This document shows positions 7,847-16,988 of a stretch of 64,000 nucleotides of DNA, one piece after another (the first letter of the stretch is position 1; each line of letters opens with the position of its first letter). The DNA is from a bacterium (lineage in GTDB: Bacteria; Armatimonadota; Zipacnadia; Zipacnadales; UBA11051). The stretch lies in contig JAJFUB010000092.1 of assembly GCA_021372615.1 (NCBI GenBank), forward strand, positions 62,001 through 126,000, read 5' to 3'. The position numbers were made by a program, and so were the translations under genes. The notes under the pieces are model-generated. The model had not been told where the DNA came from. It did no database searches and saw only the letters and a list, made by a program, of their open reading frames with translations.

Positions 7847-9451
7847 TTACGGCGATGGATGGTCGGTCGCGCCGGCTGGTCCGGCCGGTCGCGGCGTGAA
7901 GAGGTATAGCTTCACGTACGCATCCCACGCGGGACGGCGGAGCACCAGCGACAACATGCGCTGCTCCTGCACGCTACGTGGCATGATGTTCCACACCTGC
8001 TCGGCCGCCCCCTGCGCGAGCAGCTTGCCGCGCAGCTCCAGCCCGTAGCCCATCATCTCCTGCGAGCCCCGGTCGCGCGTGATCAGCCAGGTGCGCCGGT
8101 CGAAGGTCAGGCTGCCGGCGATCATCTCGTGGACCTGCGGCTCCCGGCCGGTGAGGGCGTGGCCATCATAGTACCGCCAGAAGGCATCCTCGATGGCCAG
8201 CACACGGTCGCCCGGCTGCTCGTGCTGCTGGAGGATCGTGTTGACCTGCCGCCACGGCGGGGCGAAGCCGGGGTTCAGGAGCTGCTCGCGGGCGAAGTAG
8301 TTGTGTAGGCCGTAGCCGTAGACGGCCACCAGGACGACTGCCGGCAGGATGCCGGCGCTCCTACGACACAGGCCCCGCGCCAGCGTGAGGTAGGCCAGCG
8401 GCGCTGTGAACATCGCGAAGCTGACGATGCGGTTCGGGGGGACGTTCGCCGCGACCGTGGACATCATGGCAGCGCCGATGGCGATGTTGAGGGGCCACGC
8501 CAGGGCGATGAGCCACTCCGGCACGCCAGGCTCGGCCGTCGCCTCGCAGGGCGGGGTGTCCGCCATAGCCGCAGGCGGACAGGGACCCCGCCGCCCGATC
8601 ATCCGCCATAGCCCCACGATCAACCCGCCAACCGTCACCAGCAGCGCCGGCCCTGTCAGCCACCAGCGCCACGGGTCTACGCACTCCCCCGTCGCCAGCG
8701 CGAACACCGGCAGCGCCAGCTTCACCGCGAGGCCCCATAGCGACCCGGCCAGCGGGTCGGGGTTGATGAGCCCCACCATCCCGGCGCGCTGCAACGTCAT
8801 GCTGATGATCGGCACGATCAGGCAGAGCGCCACCACCGCTGCCACCGCACACTGCCCGGCCAGCCGCCCGTCCCGCCGCACCAGCGCCGCCAGCACAGTC
8901 AGCCCGACCAGCGCCATGACCACCAGGAAGGCGACGTAGTCCGTGTACGCTGTTGCTGCCGCCACGATCCCCAGCGTCAGGGCCATGGCCCAACCGCGCC
9001 GCTGCCACAGGCGCACCAGCACGTAGATCGCCAGCATCGTGACTGCGGCCGTGAACGAGAAGTACCGCCCCATACGGAAGTACGTGAGCACCAGCGGCGA
9101 CAGCGCCATGAGCCACGCGGCGAGAAGCCCCTCGCGCTTGAGACCCAGCCGCACCGCGACCAGCCACCCGAGCCACCAGGCCAACAGCGCCCACGGGATC
9201 GAGAACGCTCGGAGCCACCCGTCCGAGGTGCCCCACTGCAGCCAGAAGTGCAGCAGCGCCGGGTACAGCGGCGGGTGCGAGGCGTCCCCGAAGGCGGCAT
9301 GATGCAGCGGGGCCTGTGCGGCGAGCGAGAACTCCTCATCCGTCCACAGCTCGCGCCCGCCCAGGTCCCAGCACAGCAGCGCCGTAAGCAGCAGTCCGGC
9401 TGCGAGCAGATGCAGCCGGACGGCGCGGTTCTCGATCGCGGCGTGTTCCAT
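7847..9451 (-). CDS. GT-C membrane glycosyltransferase (GT39/ArnT/PMT-like)
   Basis: 534 residues with a short cytosolic start and roughly ten or more hydrophobic segments. The first periplasmic loop holds LWTDEEFS, the acidic motif expected for GT-C catalysis, followed by SHPPLYPALLHFW, a conserved sugar-lipid region of the PMT/ArnT type. Such enzymes move a sugar from a polyprenyl-phosphate donor to protein, lipid or glycan on the outer face of the inner membrane. Donor and acceptor are unknown. A Pro/Cys-rich loop between two membrane segments (RRGPCPPAAMADTPPCEA) is encoded by an inverted repeat at 8550-8592, so it looks inserted. No neighbouring gene names the pathway. Confidence 0.82.
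   Translation of the reverse strand: MEHAAIENRAVRLHLLAAGLLLTALLCWDLGGRELWTDEEFSLAAQAPLHHAAFGDASHPPLYPALLHFWLQWGTSDGWLRAFSIPWALLAWWLGWLVAVRLGLKREGLLAAWLMALSPLVLTYFRMGRYFSFTAAVTMLAIYVLVRLWQRRGWAMALTLGIVAAATAYTDYVAFLVVMALVGLTVLAALVRRDGRLAGQCAVAAVVALCLIVPIISMTLQRAGMVGLINPDPLAGSLWGLAVKLALPVFALATGECVDPWRWWLTGPALLVTVGGLIVGLWRMIGRRGPCPPAAMADTPPCEATAEPGVPEWLIALAWPLNIAIGAAMMSTVAANVPPNRIVSFAMFTAPLAYLTLARGLCRRSAGILPAVVLVAVYGYGLHNYFAREQLLNPGFAPPWRQVNTILQQHEQPGDRVLAIEDAFWRYYDGHALTGREPQVHEMIAGSLTFDRRTWLITRDRGSQEMMGYGLELRGKLLAQGAAEQVWNIMPRSVQEQRMLSLVLRRPAWDAYVKLYLFTPRPAGPAGATDHPSP
8550..8592. repeat. Inverted repeat inside the GT-C coding sequence
   Basis: 8550-8564 (GGCGGGGTGTCCGCC) pairs with 8574-8592 apart from a 4-nt bulge, leaving a loop of about 9 nt. 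It encodes an extramembrane loop in frame. The layout matches the intergenic palindromic elements and the one in ligA. Confidence 0.6.
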
Positions 9452-9503
9452 GGTGGTCCCTCGCGTGGGGCGGCCCCCCCCTGCCCACTGGCCGGTCCAG
9501 GAT

Positions 9504-9549
9504 GTCCCGGCCCACGCGGCAGTCGCCGTCCCGGCCCACGCGGCAGTCG
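9504..9549. repeat. Two-copy 24-bp-period tandem repeat
   Basis: A 22-bp unit beginning GTCCCGGCCCACGCGG occurs exactly at 9504-9525 and again at 9528-9549, in the short space between the dehydrogenase stop and the GT-C start. It lies about 50 nt upstream of the GT-C ATG and could affect its expression; no operator is recognised. Confidence 0.8.
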
Positions 9550-9552
9550 GAG

Positions 9553-10578
9553 CTAGACCTCCCGGTACACCTTCCCGCCCAGCAGCCCGTCAATCTCCTT
9601 GTTGACGGTGTTGCGCGGGGCCCGGCCGGCCATGCAGGCCTTGACGTCGTCCATGATCTTGTAGCGGATGTCCCAGCCGGCTTCCACAGACATCCAGCCG
9701 ATGTGCGCCGACAGCGTGGCGTTCGGGGCGGTGAACAGCGGCATGTCCGGCGGCGGGGGCTCCTTCTCGTAGACGTCAATCCCCGCCCCGGCGATCCAGC
9801 CCTCGTGCAGCGCCTTGGCCAGTGCCTCGGTGTTCACCAGCCCGCCCCGCGCGGTGTTGATGAGGATGGCAGTCTGCTTCATCATCTTGAGCTGCGGCTC
9901 GTCAATCATGTGGCGCGTCTCGTCAGTTAGCGGCGTGTGCAGCGTGATGATGTCCGCTTCGCGCAGGACGGTCTCCACGTCGTAGATGTCATCGAGCCCC
10001 AGGGCGCCCTTCTGCCGCTCGTCAATGAACGGGTCGCAGACCATGACCTTCATGCCGAGGGCCTTCATGATGCGCACCACGCGCCCACCGATGCGGCCGC
10101 AGCCGACAACTCCCAGCGTCTGCCCGAACAACCGGTGCACGTCCCCCATCGGGGCGAAGTTCCATATCTGCGTCTCCGCGGCGTCCTTGAGCACCTCCAG
10201 GCTGGCGAACAGCTTGCGCGCACAGGCCATGATGAGCGCCACGGCCTGCTCGGCGACCTCGGTGGCGCAGTAGTCGGGCTGGTACGCAAAGCGGATCAGC
10301 TTCTCGGTGCAGGCGGGGACGTTGACATTGTCGTAGCCGATGCCGTGGCGGATGAGCAGTTGGCACTTATCCAGGCTGCCGATGACCTCCGGGTCGAAGG
10401 CGGCCATGTTCACGACCACGATGTCGGCATCCTTGACCTTGGCGATCAGGTCGGCCTTGGGCGCCTGCTTGAGCTGGTGGTGCTCAAATGTGACGTCGGG
10501 CATCTTCGCGAACTCTTGGACCTCCCAGTCCAGATCGTTCTCAATGTAGTCGGTGATGACGACTTTCCACTGTTTCAA
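9553..10578 (-). CDS. D-isomer-specific 2-hydroxyacid dehydrogenase
   Basis: 341 residues, typical of the D-2-hydroxyacid dehydrogenase family, which reduces 2-keto acids to D-2-hydroxyacids (or the reverse) with NAD(P). Seen: an N-terminal substrate-binding domain; a Rossmann GVVGCGRIGG near 160; the catalytic Arg in NTARGGLVNTEAL; a Glu in the following helix-strand region (DVYEKEPP); and the catalytic His in SAHIGWMS. The family includes phosphoglycerate, glyoxylate/hydroxypyruvate and formate dehydrogenases; there is no ACT domain, so it is not a long-form SerA. The substrate cannot be told. It lies downstream of the DUF4855 gene on the same strand, but with 63 nt between them. Confidence 0.85.
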   Translation of the reverse strand: MKQWKVVITDYIENDLDWEVQEFAKMPDVTFEHHQLKQAPKADLIAKVKDADIVVVNMAAFDPEVIGSLDKCQLLIRHGIGYDNVNVPACTEKLIRFAYQPDYCATEVAEQAVALIMACARKLFASLEVLKDAAETQIWNFAPMGDVHRLFGQTLGVVGCGRIGGRVVRIMKALGMKVMVCDPFIDERQKGALGLDDIYDVETVLREADIITLHTPLTDETRHMIDEPQLKMMKQTAILINTARGGLVNTEALAKALHEGWIAGAGIDVYEKEPPPPDMPLFTAPNATLSAHIGWMSVEAGWDIRYKIMDDVKACMAGRAPRNTVNKEIDGLLGGKVYREV

Positions 10579-10641
10579 GACGAACTCTCCTTCGGCGGGT
10601 CGATGGACAACAGTTCGGCGGGCAGGGCCCAGTCTCCTTCG

Positions 10642-13497
10642 CTACGGGCCATACACCTCCACCTCGTCCACCATGCAGAAGCCGTGGCGCTTGAAGTGCC
10701 ACCGGACATAGCGTGCGGTAGCCTGCAGCGGCGTCTCCATCAGGCCCACGGTCCGCTCACGCGACTCGGGCGAGGCGAACGGGATGCCCAGGAGCTGGGC
10801 CGGCTCCGCGGGGTGCTCCGTGGTCGTGACCGGCGCGGACCACGCCATGCCGTCGAGCGAGGTCTGTACGCTGACCTCCGCGGGATAGTGGACGTCGGCA
10901 TCACCACCCCCGGCGACGTGCGCCGCGGCCAGTGTGACCTCCTGCGGGCGCTCCAGATCTACGGTGACGATGGGGTCAGCCGCTGCCGAGCCGGCGACCT
11001 TCGTGCGGTCCCAGAAGCCCGACGAGACCTCGCCATCGGTCAGGCGACGGCTATCGTCGGGATACTGCCCCACCGGCGGGCGTGTCAGCGGGCCCTCCAC
11101 GCGGTAGAGCCGTCCCCGCGCCACGTTCACGCCACTGGCGATGATCTCGATCTCATCGAGCAGCAGGAACGAGTGGGGCACGAGGTCCAGCCGGAGGTAG
11201 CGAGTCCCCGGCGCGTTGAGAGTGGCTTCGAGCCACGCCTTCGCCACCGCCGTCGCCCCCGGAGGCTCCGCGGGCGGCGTGATGCGGCGCAGCAACGGCT
11301 GCCACTGCCTGCCGTCCGCCGAGACCCAGACCGTTATAGCCGACGGGAAGTAGGTATCGGCAACGCCCCCGCCCCACGCGTGGATGCGCACGCGCGAGAT
11401 TGTCTGGGGCCGCCCCAGGTCCAGGATGATGCGCGGCTGCGTCCCCAACCATCCCGCCAGCTTGTGATCCAGGAACACCGCCGCAAAGTCCCCATCGGTC
11501 AGCTTCTTGCCGTCGTCGGGGTAGTTCCAGGTCGTTGGGGCCGGGGGCGGCGCCGGCTCGAACGTGTAGGGCTTCCCCAGAGCCAGGCCGGCGGCCAGCT
11601 CCATCTCGACCTCGTCCAGGGCGATCGGTCGGTTGGCCTCCTCCCCGGTCAGCTTGAGTTCAAGGCGGCTCGACAGCGCCAGGGGCAGTGGCACCTGGAA
11701 GTAGGCCGCCCACTGCCCTTCGGGCGCCTCGAGGTCCACGGCGGACGTTCTGGCTCCGTACGTCACCTCCACGTGCGCCGGCCACTGCCCACCCGGGGGC
11801 TTCACGGCGTGCAGCCAGAGCGTGCCGGCATGGCGGTCATCGGGCATGCCGAGGGTCAGCGTGCCCCCCCCTGTCGCCCACGTGACCAGCTTCGCAGCCT
11901 CCTGGGACCCGCTGGCGTACTCGCGGTCGGTCAAAGCTTGTCCATCGCCCACCCCGTCGGTAGTGCAGGCGGCGTCCAGGCCCGGCTCAGCCACGGGAAT
12001 CGCGCGCACTTGATCCACCCGCAGCCGCCCGCCCTGCGGCCCGGAGAGCTGCACGGTCAGTGACTGGCCCACCTGCGGGGCGCCGATGATCCGCCACCAG
12101 TGCCAGCCGCCATCGCCGGCCGTCGCGGGGCTGGCGATCGAGCCGATCAGCCGGGGCGGGTCGCCGCTGTCGTCGGCCATGCTCGCGGTCGCGAACGCAA
12201 TGGCGTCGGCACCAGCACCCTCGCAGCGTACATGCACCAACACCTTGCGGACGCGCCGGGAGGTCGGGAAGGTCACAGTCAGAAGGCCGCCGCTGCCGGG
12301 GATGGTGACCGCCTGGGCCTCCGCCGCCGGCAGCTCTCCCGTCAGGGCCAGTGTAGCCTCGGGCATCAGGCCCGGCAGGCGCAGCACACAGGGCGCGCCC
12401 TGTGACACGCACGCCGGGTGCTCCCGGTAGGTCCGCTTGTGGAAGGCGTAGAGCGCGTCGTAGAGACGGTTGTCGGCGGGCACGTCGCTGCTGTACATGC
12501 GGCCGATGTCCACGATGGTCTGGTAGTACCCGTGCACGGCGCTCATGTAGCCCTCGTAGGCGGGCAGGCCGTGGTTGAGGTAGTCGTACAGACCCTCGCG
12601 ATCCCCACTGCCATAGATGGTGCGGTACGGCACCTCGATCTCGATGCCCAGCCCGCTCTGCCACGCTCGCGCGGCCGTATCGGTGAACATCTGCTCGTCG
12701 CGGCGGCGATAGTGGTCCTCGGCGCAGGCGTAGTTGGGCTGCAGGATGGCGAAGTCCAGGCCCAACTCGCGCCACTTCTCCACGCCCGGCGCCCGCGCGT
12801 AGGGGATCCAGTGCAGCCCCAGGTGGTGCTCGTGGATGACGCGCGCGGCGGCCTTGACCCGCTCCTCATCCGCCGGAGGAATGCCCTCCTTCATCCAGTA
12901 GAGGCCCCACAGCGAGAGGTGCTTGAAGTGCCCCTCGGCGAAGCGCCGCACCACGTCCCCGGCAAACCACTCGGTGCAGCGCACGGCGTCCTCGGTCTTG
13001 CTCAGGTCGAGGCTGCGCCCGTTGCCATCCACTGCGCCGAAGTCACGCTGCTCGGGGGACATGTACGGCATCATCAATATCACCGGGGTGGGACGCGGCG
13101 GCGGCCCGAGCGTCTGCGCCACTTGCCCGATGGCGTCGTCGAGGGCGTGCAGGTTCAGCTCCGGGTCGAAGAGCACGTCGAGGTAGTAGCGCCAGTCCGC
13201 CAGGTTCGTGGGGCCGTCGTCGTACTTGGCCTTCGACGGGGCCCCGAAGATGGTCAGGAACAGGTAGGAGTCGTAGAACCAGTCGCGGGGCCGCCCGCCG
13301 GCCCGCTTGTCCAGATAGGCCACATAGGGCAGCAGGTCGGCCGTCCTGTAGTGGAACCGCGTGCAGAAGCTGTCGCCGATGTACAACAGCATCAGATCGC
13401 GCGTCCCCCCGCTGCGTGCATCGTCCTGGGGCCAGTACTCAGCGTGGGCCGAACCCACGAGACATGACACAGCGGCGATCGCAAGGAGACATCGCAT
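10642..13497 (-). CDS. Secreted DUF4855 protein with two discoidin-like C-terminal domains
   Basis: About 951 residues starting with a clear signal peptide (MRCLLAIAAVSCLVGSAHA). The next 330 residues match the DUF4855 pattern: LLYIGDSFCTRFHYRTADLL, WFYDSYLFL, then TIM-barrel-like segments such as HLSLWGLYWMKEG and LDFAILQPNY. This family is thought to resemble glycoside hydrolases but has no assigned reaction. The C-terminal part holds two similar modules (each with YPDD..(K/R)LTDG, DL.RPQ, HYP/YFP and VW/QTS.DG.W), typical of F5/8 type C carbohydrate-binding domains. An extracellular or periplasmic polysaccharide-acting role is inferred. ATG at 13497 is chosen because it begins the signal peptide; a longer in-frame extension lacks one. 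Confidence 0.8.
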   Translation of the reverse strand: MRCLLAIAAVSCLVGSAHAEYWPQDDARSGGTRDLMLLYIGDSFCTRFHYRTADLLPYVAYLDKRAGGRPRDWFYDSYLFLTIFGAPSKAKYDDGPTNLADWRYYLDVLFDPELNLHALDDAIGQVAQTLGPPPRPTPVILMMPYMSPEQRDFGAVDGNGRSLDLSKTEDAVRCTEWFAGDVVRRFAEGHFKHLSLWGLYWMKEGIPPADEERVKAAARVIHEHHLGLHWIPYARAPGVEKWRELGLDFAILQPNYACAEDHYRRRDEQMFTDTAARAWQSGLGIEIEVPYRTIYGSGDREGLYDYLNHGLPAYEGYMSAVHGYYQTIVDIGRMYSSDVPADNRLYDALYAFHKRTYREHPACVSQGAPCVLRLPGLMPEATLALTGELPAAEAQAVTIPGSGGLLTVTFPTSRRVRKVLVHVRCEGAGADAIAFATASMADDSGDPPRLIGSIASPATAGDGGWHWWRIIGAPQVGQSLTVQLSGPQGGRLRVDQVRAIPVAEPGLDAACTTDGVGDGQALTDREYASGSQEAAKLVTWATGGGTLTLGMPDDRHAGTLWLHAVKPPGGQWPAHVEVTYGARTSAVDLEAPEGQWAAYFQVPLPLALSSRLELKLTGEEANRPIALDEVEMELAAGLALGKPYTFEPAPPPAPTTWNYPDDGKKLTDGDFAAVFLDHKLAGWLGTQPRIILDLGRPQTISRVRIHAWGGGVADTYFPSAITVWVSADGRQWQPLLRRITPPAEPPGATAVAKAWLEATLNAPGTRYLRLDLVPHSFLLLDEIEIIASGVNVARGRLYRVEGPLTRPPVGQYPDDSRRLTDGEVSSGFWDRTKVAGSAAADPIVTVDLERPQEVTLAAAHVAGGGDADVHYPAEVSVQTSLDGMAWSAPVTTTEHPAEPAQLLGIPFASPESRERTVGLMETPLQATARYVRWHFKRHGFCMVDEVEVYGP

Positions 13498-13580
13498 GGT
13501 GTAACCCCCAACAGGTGTTGGGTATACGTTCCTCGTGTGCAGGCGGGCTCCTGCTGCCGCCGCCCGGCGTCGCCGTATGG

Positions 13581-13609
13581 TTGACGGCGGTGGTAACACC
13601 GGCTACAAT
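13581..13609 (+). promoter_or_regulatory. Sigma-70-type promoter for the SLBB/fucose genes
   Basis: TTGACG at 13581-13586 and TACAAT at 13604-13609 are separated by exactly 17 bp, one mismatch each from consensus. Transcription would start near 13616, leaving a leader of about 190 nt before the SLBB gene. It is one of the best promoter matches in this GC-rich window. Confidence 0.7.
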
Positions 13610-13615
13610 CTTGTG

Positions 13616-13802
13616 TGACAGAGGTATCACCAGGAGTCCTCCGTGGGGGCGCGCAAGTTGCCCTAGACAGGGAAAGACCCGGGGAGCATCGTCGGTGCTG
13701 TTGGCGCGTCTTGTTCCGGGCGAACAAGGTCCTTCCAGGCCCGACGGTGAATAGGTTGCAAGCTGGTGTGTTGGCCCCCCGCACTCGCGCCGGGGAGGAT
13801 CT
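13616..13802 (+). promoter_or_regulatory. Long 5' leader upstream of the SLBB export gene
   Basis: About 187 nt with no open reading frame that looks real. Short stems can be drawn, for example CGGGC (13718 region) with GCCCG after the AAGGTCCTT segment, and AGCATCG with CGGTGCT near 13687-13701. It ends with GGGGAGGAT, a strong Shine-Dalgarno, 2 nt before ATG. I compared it with the c-di-GMP-I (GEMM) core and the cobalamin B12 box and do not recognise either. It may be a structured regulatory leader; no class is assigned. Confidence 0.4.
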
Positions 13803-16800
13803 ATGGCCAGGACCGCCGCAGAAAGCGAAGTGGTGTCAGTGCCCGTGAGTGGCTCGTCTACCCGTTTGATCGCCCTTGTGCTGCTTCTGGTCGCGGTCGT
13901 GGCCATGGCGTCCGCCCAGACGACGGGCACTGCCGCCGCGAAGCCTGCGCCCACCACCGGCCCCGACGCCGAGCGCACCCCCCCCGCCCGGGTTTCCCCG
14001 GGCTCAAGCACACCGGCAACGGGTCGCGCCAACGGTACGGCCACCGTCGTTGAAACCCAGGTAGCTGAGCCGCCGCCTGTGACCTATCTCCCGCCCCACG
14101 GCCTCGCGCCGGTCCGCGAGCACGTTGACGCGGGACGTCTGTTCACATCCCTGGCCCGTTTCGGCGCTGCGGTGTTCTCGCGGCAACCCGCTGATACCCA
14201 GGTGCAAGCGGCGGACCGACAGGTCGGCGCGCCCACGGACACGCTTGCGCCTGCCCCTGGGCCCTGGGGTCCGGCGCCCGGAGGCGTGCCCCAGGGGCTC
14301 GCCGGGAGCGCGCCCGGTCGTTACTGGGCGCCCACAGGACCCGCACCCACGTACCCGGCCCCAGCAGGCCCCACTCCCGCCCCAGCGACGCCGCAGCCCG
14401 GGCCCTACGCTACGACTGCCACAGCGTCGACTGCCCCGGGTACTGCCGGCATGCCGACAGACGGGATGGGCGGCGCTGCGATGGGCGGAACGTGGGGGGT
14501 GCAGAACGCACCCGCAGGCTCCGCTGCACGCTTCCCGGTCACAGCCGGACCGACGTATGCCCCACCCGGCACGCCCATCTTCGGCGGGCCTGTCCCCCCC
14601 AACTACATCCTGGGTGGCGGCGACATGCTGGAGCTGCGCGTCTGGAGCCGCAACCGGGAGCAAGCATCCACCACCGTGACGGTCAGCCCTGAGGGCTTTG
14701 TGTTCCTGCCGACGGCCGGCAAGCTCAGCGTGGCGGGCCAGACAGTCCAGCAGGCCCGTGAACTCGTCGCGGCCGCGTACGCACGCATCTATGACCGTCC
14801 CGAAGTGACCCTCCTCGTGGCCACCCAGCGCGCCGTGGACGTGTACGTGCTGGGTGACGTGTCCCAGCCGGGGAAGTACACGCTCTCGGGCATGGCGACC
14901 GTGTTCTCTGCCCTGTACGCAGCGTGTGGCCCCTCCGAGAGCGGCTCATACCGACAAGTCCGTCTTGAGCGCCTGGGCGAGAAGCCACAGCTCATTGACC
15001 TGTACGACTACCTCCTCCGCGGCGAACGCAGGGGCGATGTTCTGCTGCAGAACGGCGACATGCTGTTCGTGACACCGGCCAAGCTGGAGATCGGGGTCGC
15101 AGGGGAGGTGCGGCGGCCGGCGCGGTACGAGCTGACCGAGCCCATTACCCTCGCTGATGCCCTCGAGATGGCTGGCGGGATCGGGCCACAGGGCTATGCC
15201 CCGGCCATCGAGGTGTGGCGCACCGGCGATCACCGCGGTTGGCAACTGGTCAACCTCGATGCCACTGACAAGACCCGCCTGTCCGTGCAGGACGGCGACC
15301 TCATCGTGGTCAAGCCGCTGCTCCCGATCACCCAGCAGACCGTGACCATTCGCGGTGCGGTGAACCGTCCTGACAGCTACGCGTTCTCCGCCGGCCTGAC
15401 TGTCAGTGGGCTCCTCAAGCTGGCCGAGGGACCCGCCGACGGTGCCAACCTCCGGCAGGCCCTGCTGTGGCGCCTGGACTCCGACATGGCCTACAACGTT
15501 GAGCGCGTCTCGCTGACGGACGCGCTCAAGGGCAAGGCTGGGGCCGACATTCCCCTGCAGCCGCGCGACGTGGTCTATCTCATGTACCAGGAGGAGGCGA
15601 TGGTCACGGTCCAGGGCGAGGTACTCCGCCCGGGATCGTACCCCTTCGGCCAGGGCATGCGCGTGCGTGACCTGATCAGCCTGGCCGGTGGCCTGACGTC
15701 CCAGGCGTTCGCCAGGCGGGCGAACCTGATGCGCTGGCTGGACACGACCCAGGAACTGACAGTCGTGGCGGTGGACCTGCAGGCGGCGCTGGCGGGCAAC
15801 GACCAGGCCAACACCCCGCTGCAGCGTCTGGATGTTCTGGAGGTCAAGGCGCGCGACGTGGCGGTGGCCGTCGCCAAGGTCCACATTGATGGCTGCGTCC
15901 AGACGCCCGGCTCTTACCCCTACTACCCAGGCATGAAGGTCAGTGACCTGATCTATGCGGCCGGCTGCCCCCTGCCGCAGGCGAGCAGCATCGAGTACGT
16001 CCGCGGCCGCACCACCGACAGCATCGAGCCGCAGCGTCTGACCCTCACCGGTCCCCCGGAGGCGTTCCGCGTTGAGCCCGACCTGGTGCTGGAGCCGGAT
16101 GTCCGGGTGAGCGTGCAAGGCCACGGCCGGTTCGTCAGCGCTCCCAGCGTCGTGCTGGTCAGAGGCCAGGTGACCACCCAGGGGGCGTATGCCCTGCTCC
16201 ACCAACAGTCCGACGAGGGCGATACCGTCTGGTCCGTGCTCCAGCGCGCCGGCGGACCCCTTCCTGACGCCGACCCGAGCGGCATCGTCGTCTACCGTGG
16301 TCTGGGTGAGATCTTCAGCCAGACGCGCGAGTTGGGCCAGATGATGCGCAACTACAACCGGGAGACCGTGGCCGCCGCCGAGCAACTGGAGAACGCCGCA
16401 GCCGCCATTGAGCAAGCCATGAGCAAGCAGGTCAACACCCAGTTGGCGCAGATATTCTCCAGCGATGCCGCGGTCTCGGTGGTGATCCCGCCGCGCGCCC
16501 TGCAAGTGGAACAGTCCCTCCAGGCGATCCCGGTTGACGGAAAGCGTCTGCTGGAGAGCCACGGCAAGGAGGGCGACGTACAGCTCAGCACTGGCGACGT
16601 GATCATGGTGCCGCGACGGCGCGACACCGTGGCAGTGGTCGGGGCGGTTGTCCGCCCCGGTGCCGTGCCGTATGAGGCTCATCTCCGCATCCGTGACTAC
16701 GTGGCGAGGGCCGGCGGTCTCGCGAACGACGCCGCCGACAAGCGGCTCCTCGTGCTGGCGCCCAATGGCAGCGTGCGCCCCACCACGAAGAAGACGATCA

Positions 16801-16925
16801 TCCAGCCCGGTGATGTGATACTGGTTCCTTCGCAGTACATCGTGCAGACTCGTAGGACGCAGAGCACGTGGGAGAGCGTGTTGCGCGGCCTCGCTACAGC
16901 CGCCGCTTTGGCTTTGACTCTGTGA
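13803..16925 (+). CDS. SLBB-domain polysaccharide export protein (Wza-like, multi-SLBB)
   Basis: 1040 residues, much longer than ordinary Wza-type exporters (about 350-400). An N-terminal signal or membrane segment (LIALVLLLVAVVAMASA, about 21-37) is followed by a Pro/Ala/Gly/Thr-rich low-complexity stretch to about residue 260. The polysaccharide export domain follows (NYILGGGDMLELRVW, then VSPEGFVFLPTAGKLSVAGQ). At least six SLBB-like repeats come next, each with V.G.V..PG.Y and a (V/L)..(L/I)..AGG motif; the last begins AVVGAVVRPGAVPYEA. Such proteins form outer-membrane or periplasmic channels for capsule or exopolysaccharide. It is followed after 63 nt by the GDP-fucose synthesis gene, suggesting a fucose-containing polymer. 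No Wzc-type kinase or Wzx/Wzy gene is in view. Confidence 0.88.
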   Translation: MARTAAESEVVSVPVSGSSTRLIALVLLLVAVVAMASAQTTGTAAAKPAPTTGPDAERTPPARVSPGSSTPATGRANGTATVVETQVAEPPPVTYLPPHGLAPVREHVDAGRLFTSLARFGAAVFSRQPADTQVQAADRQVGAPTDTLAPAPGPWGPAPGGVPQGLAGSAPGRYWAPTGPAPTYPAPAGPTPAPATPQPGPYATTATASTAPGTAGMPTDGMGGAAMGGTWGVQNAPAGSAARFPVTAGPTYAPPGTPIFGGPVPPNYILGGGDMLELRVWSRNREQASTTVTVSPEGFVFLPTAGKLSVAGQTVQQARELVAAAYARIYDRPEVTLLVATQRAVDVYVLGDVSQPGKYTLSGMATVFSALYAACGPSESGSYRQVRLERLGEKPQLIDLYDYLLRGERRGDVLLQNGDMLFVTPAKLEIGVAGEVRRPARYELTEPITLADALEMAGGIGPQGYAPAIEVWRTGDHRGWQLVNLDATDKTRLSVQDGDLIVVKPLLPITQQTVTIRGAVNRPDSYAFSAGLTVSGLLKLAEGPADGANLRQALLWRLDSDMAYNVERVSLTDALKGKAGADIPLQPRDVVYLMYQEEAMVTVQGEVLRPGSYPFGQGMRVRDLISLAGGLTSQAFARRANLMRWLDTTQELTVVAVDLQAALAGNDQANTPLQRLDVLEVKARDVAVAVAKVHIDGCVQTPGSYPYYPGMKVSDLIYAAGCPLPQASSIEYVRGRTTDSIEPQRLTLTGPPEAFRVEPDLVLEPDVRVSVQGHGRFVSAPSVVLVRGQVTTQGAYALLHQQSDEGDTVWSVLQRAGGPLPDADPSGIVVYRGLGEIFSQTRELGQMMRNYNRETVAAAEQLENAAAAIEQAMSKQVNTQLAQIFSSDAAVSVVIPPRALQVEQSLQAIPVDGKRLLESHGKEGDVQLSTGDVIMVPRRRDTVAVVGAVVRPGAVPYEAHLRIRDYVARAGGLANDAADKRLLVLAPNGSVRPTTKKTIIQPGDVILVPSQYIVQTRRTQSTWESVLRGLATAAALALTL

Positions 16926-16988
16926 TGCGGCCGTAGTGCGGGGGCAGACAGCGTAGCATGCCGTGCAGCTTTGGTGGGAGGATTCACC

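Noticed and set aside
9504-9549. CRISPR-like array
   Set aside because: Only two units with a 2-nt gap and no spacers; no cas gene.
9937-12063. 708-codon plus-strand open frame
   Set aside because: Runs opposite the dehydrogenase and DUF4855 genes, with shadow-like composition and no recognisable motif.
13616-13802. c-di-GMP or cobalamin riboswitch in the SLBB leader
   Set aside because: The conserved GEMM core and B12 box could not be found; only general stem potential remains.
14946-16682. 578-codon minus-strand open frame
   Set aside because: Opposite the SLBB gene; composition is His/Gln/Arg-rich without structure.
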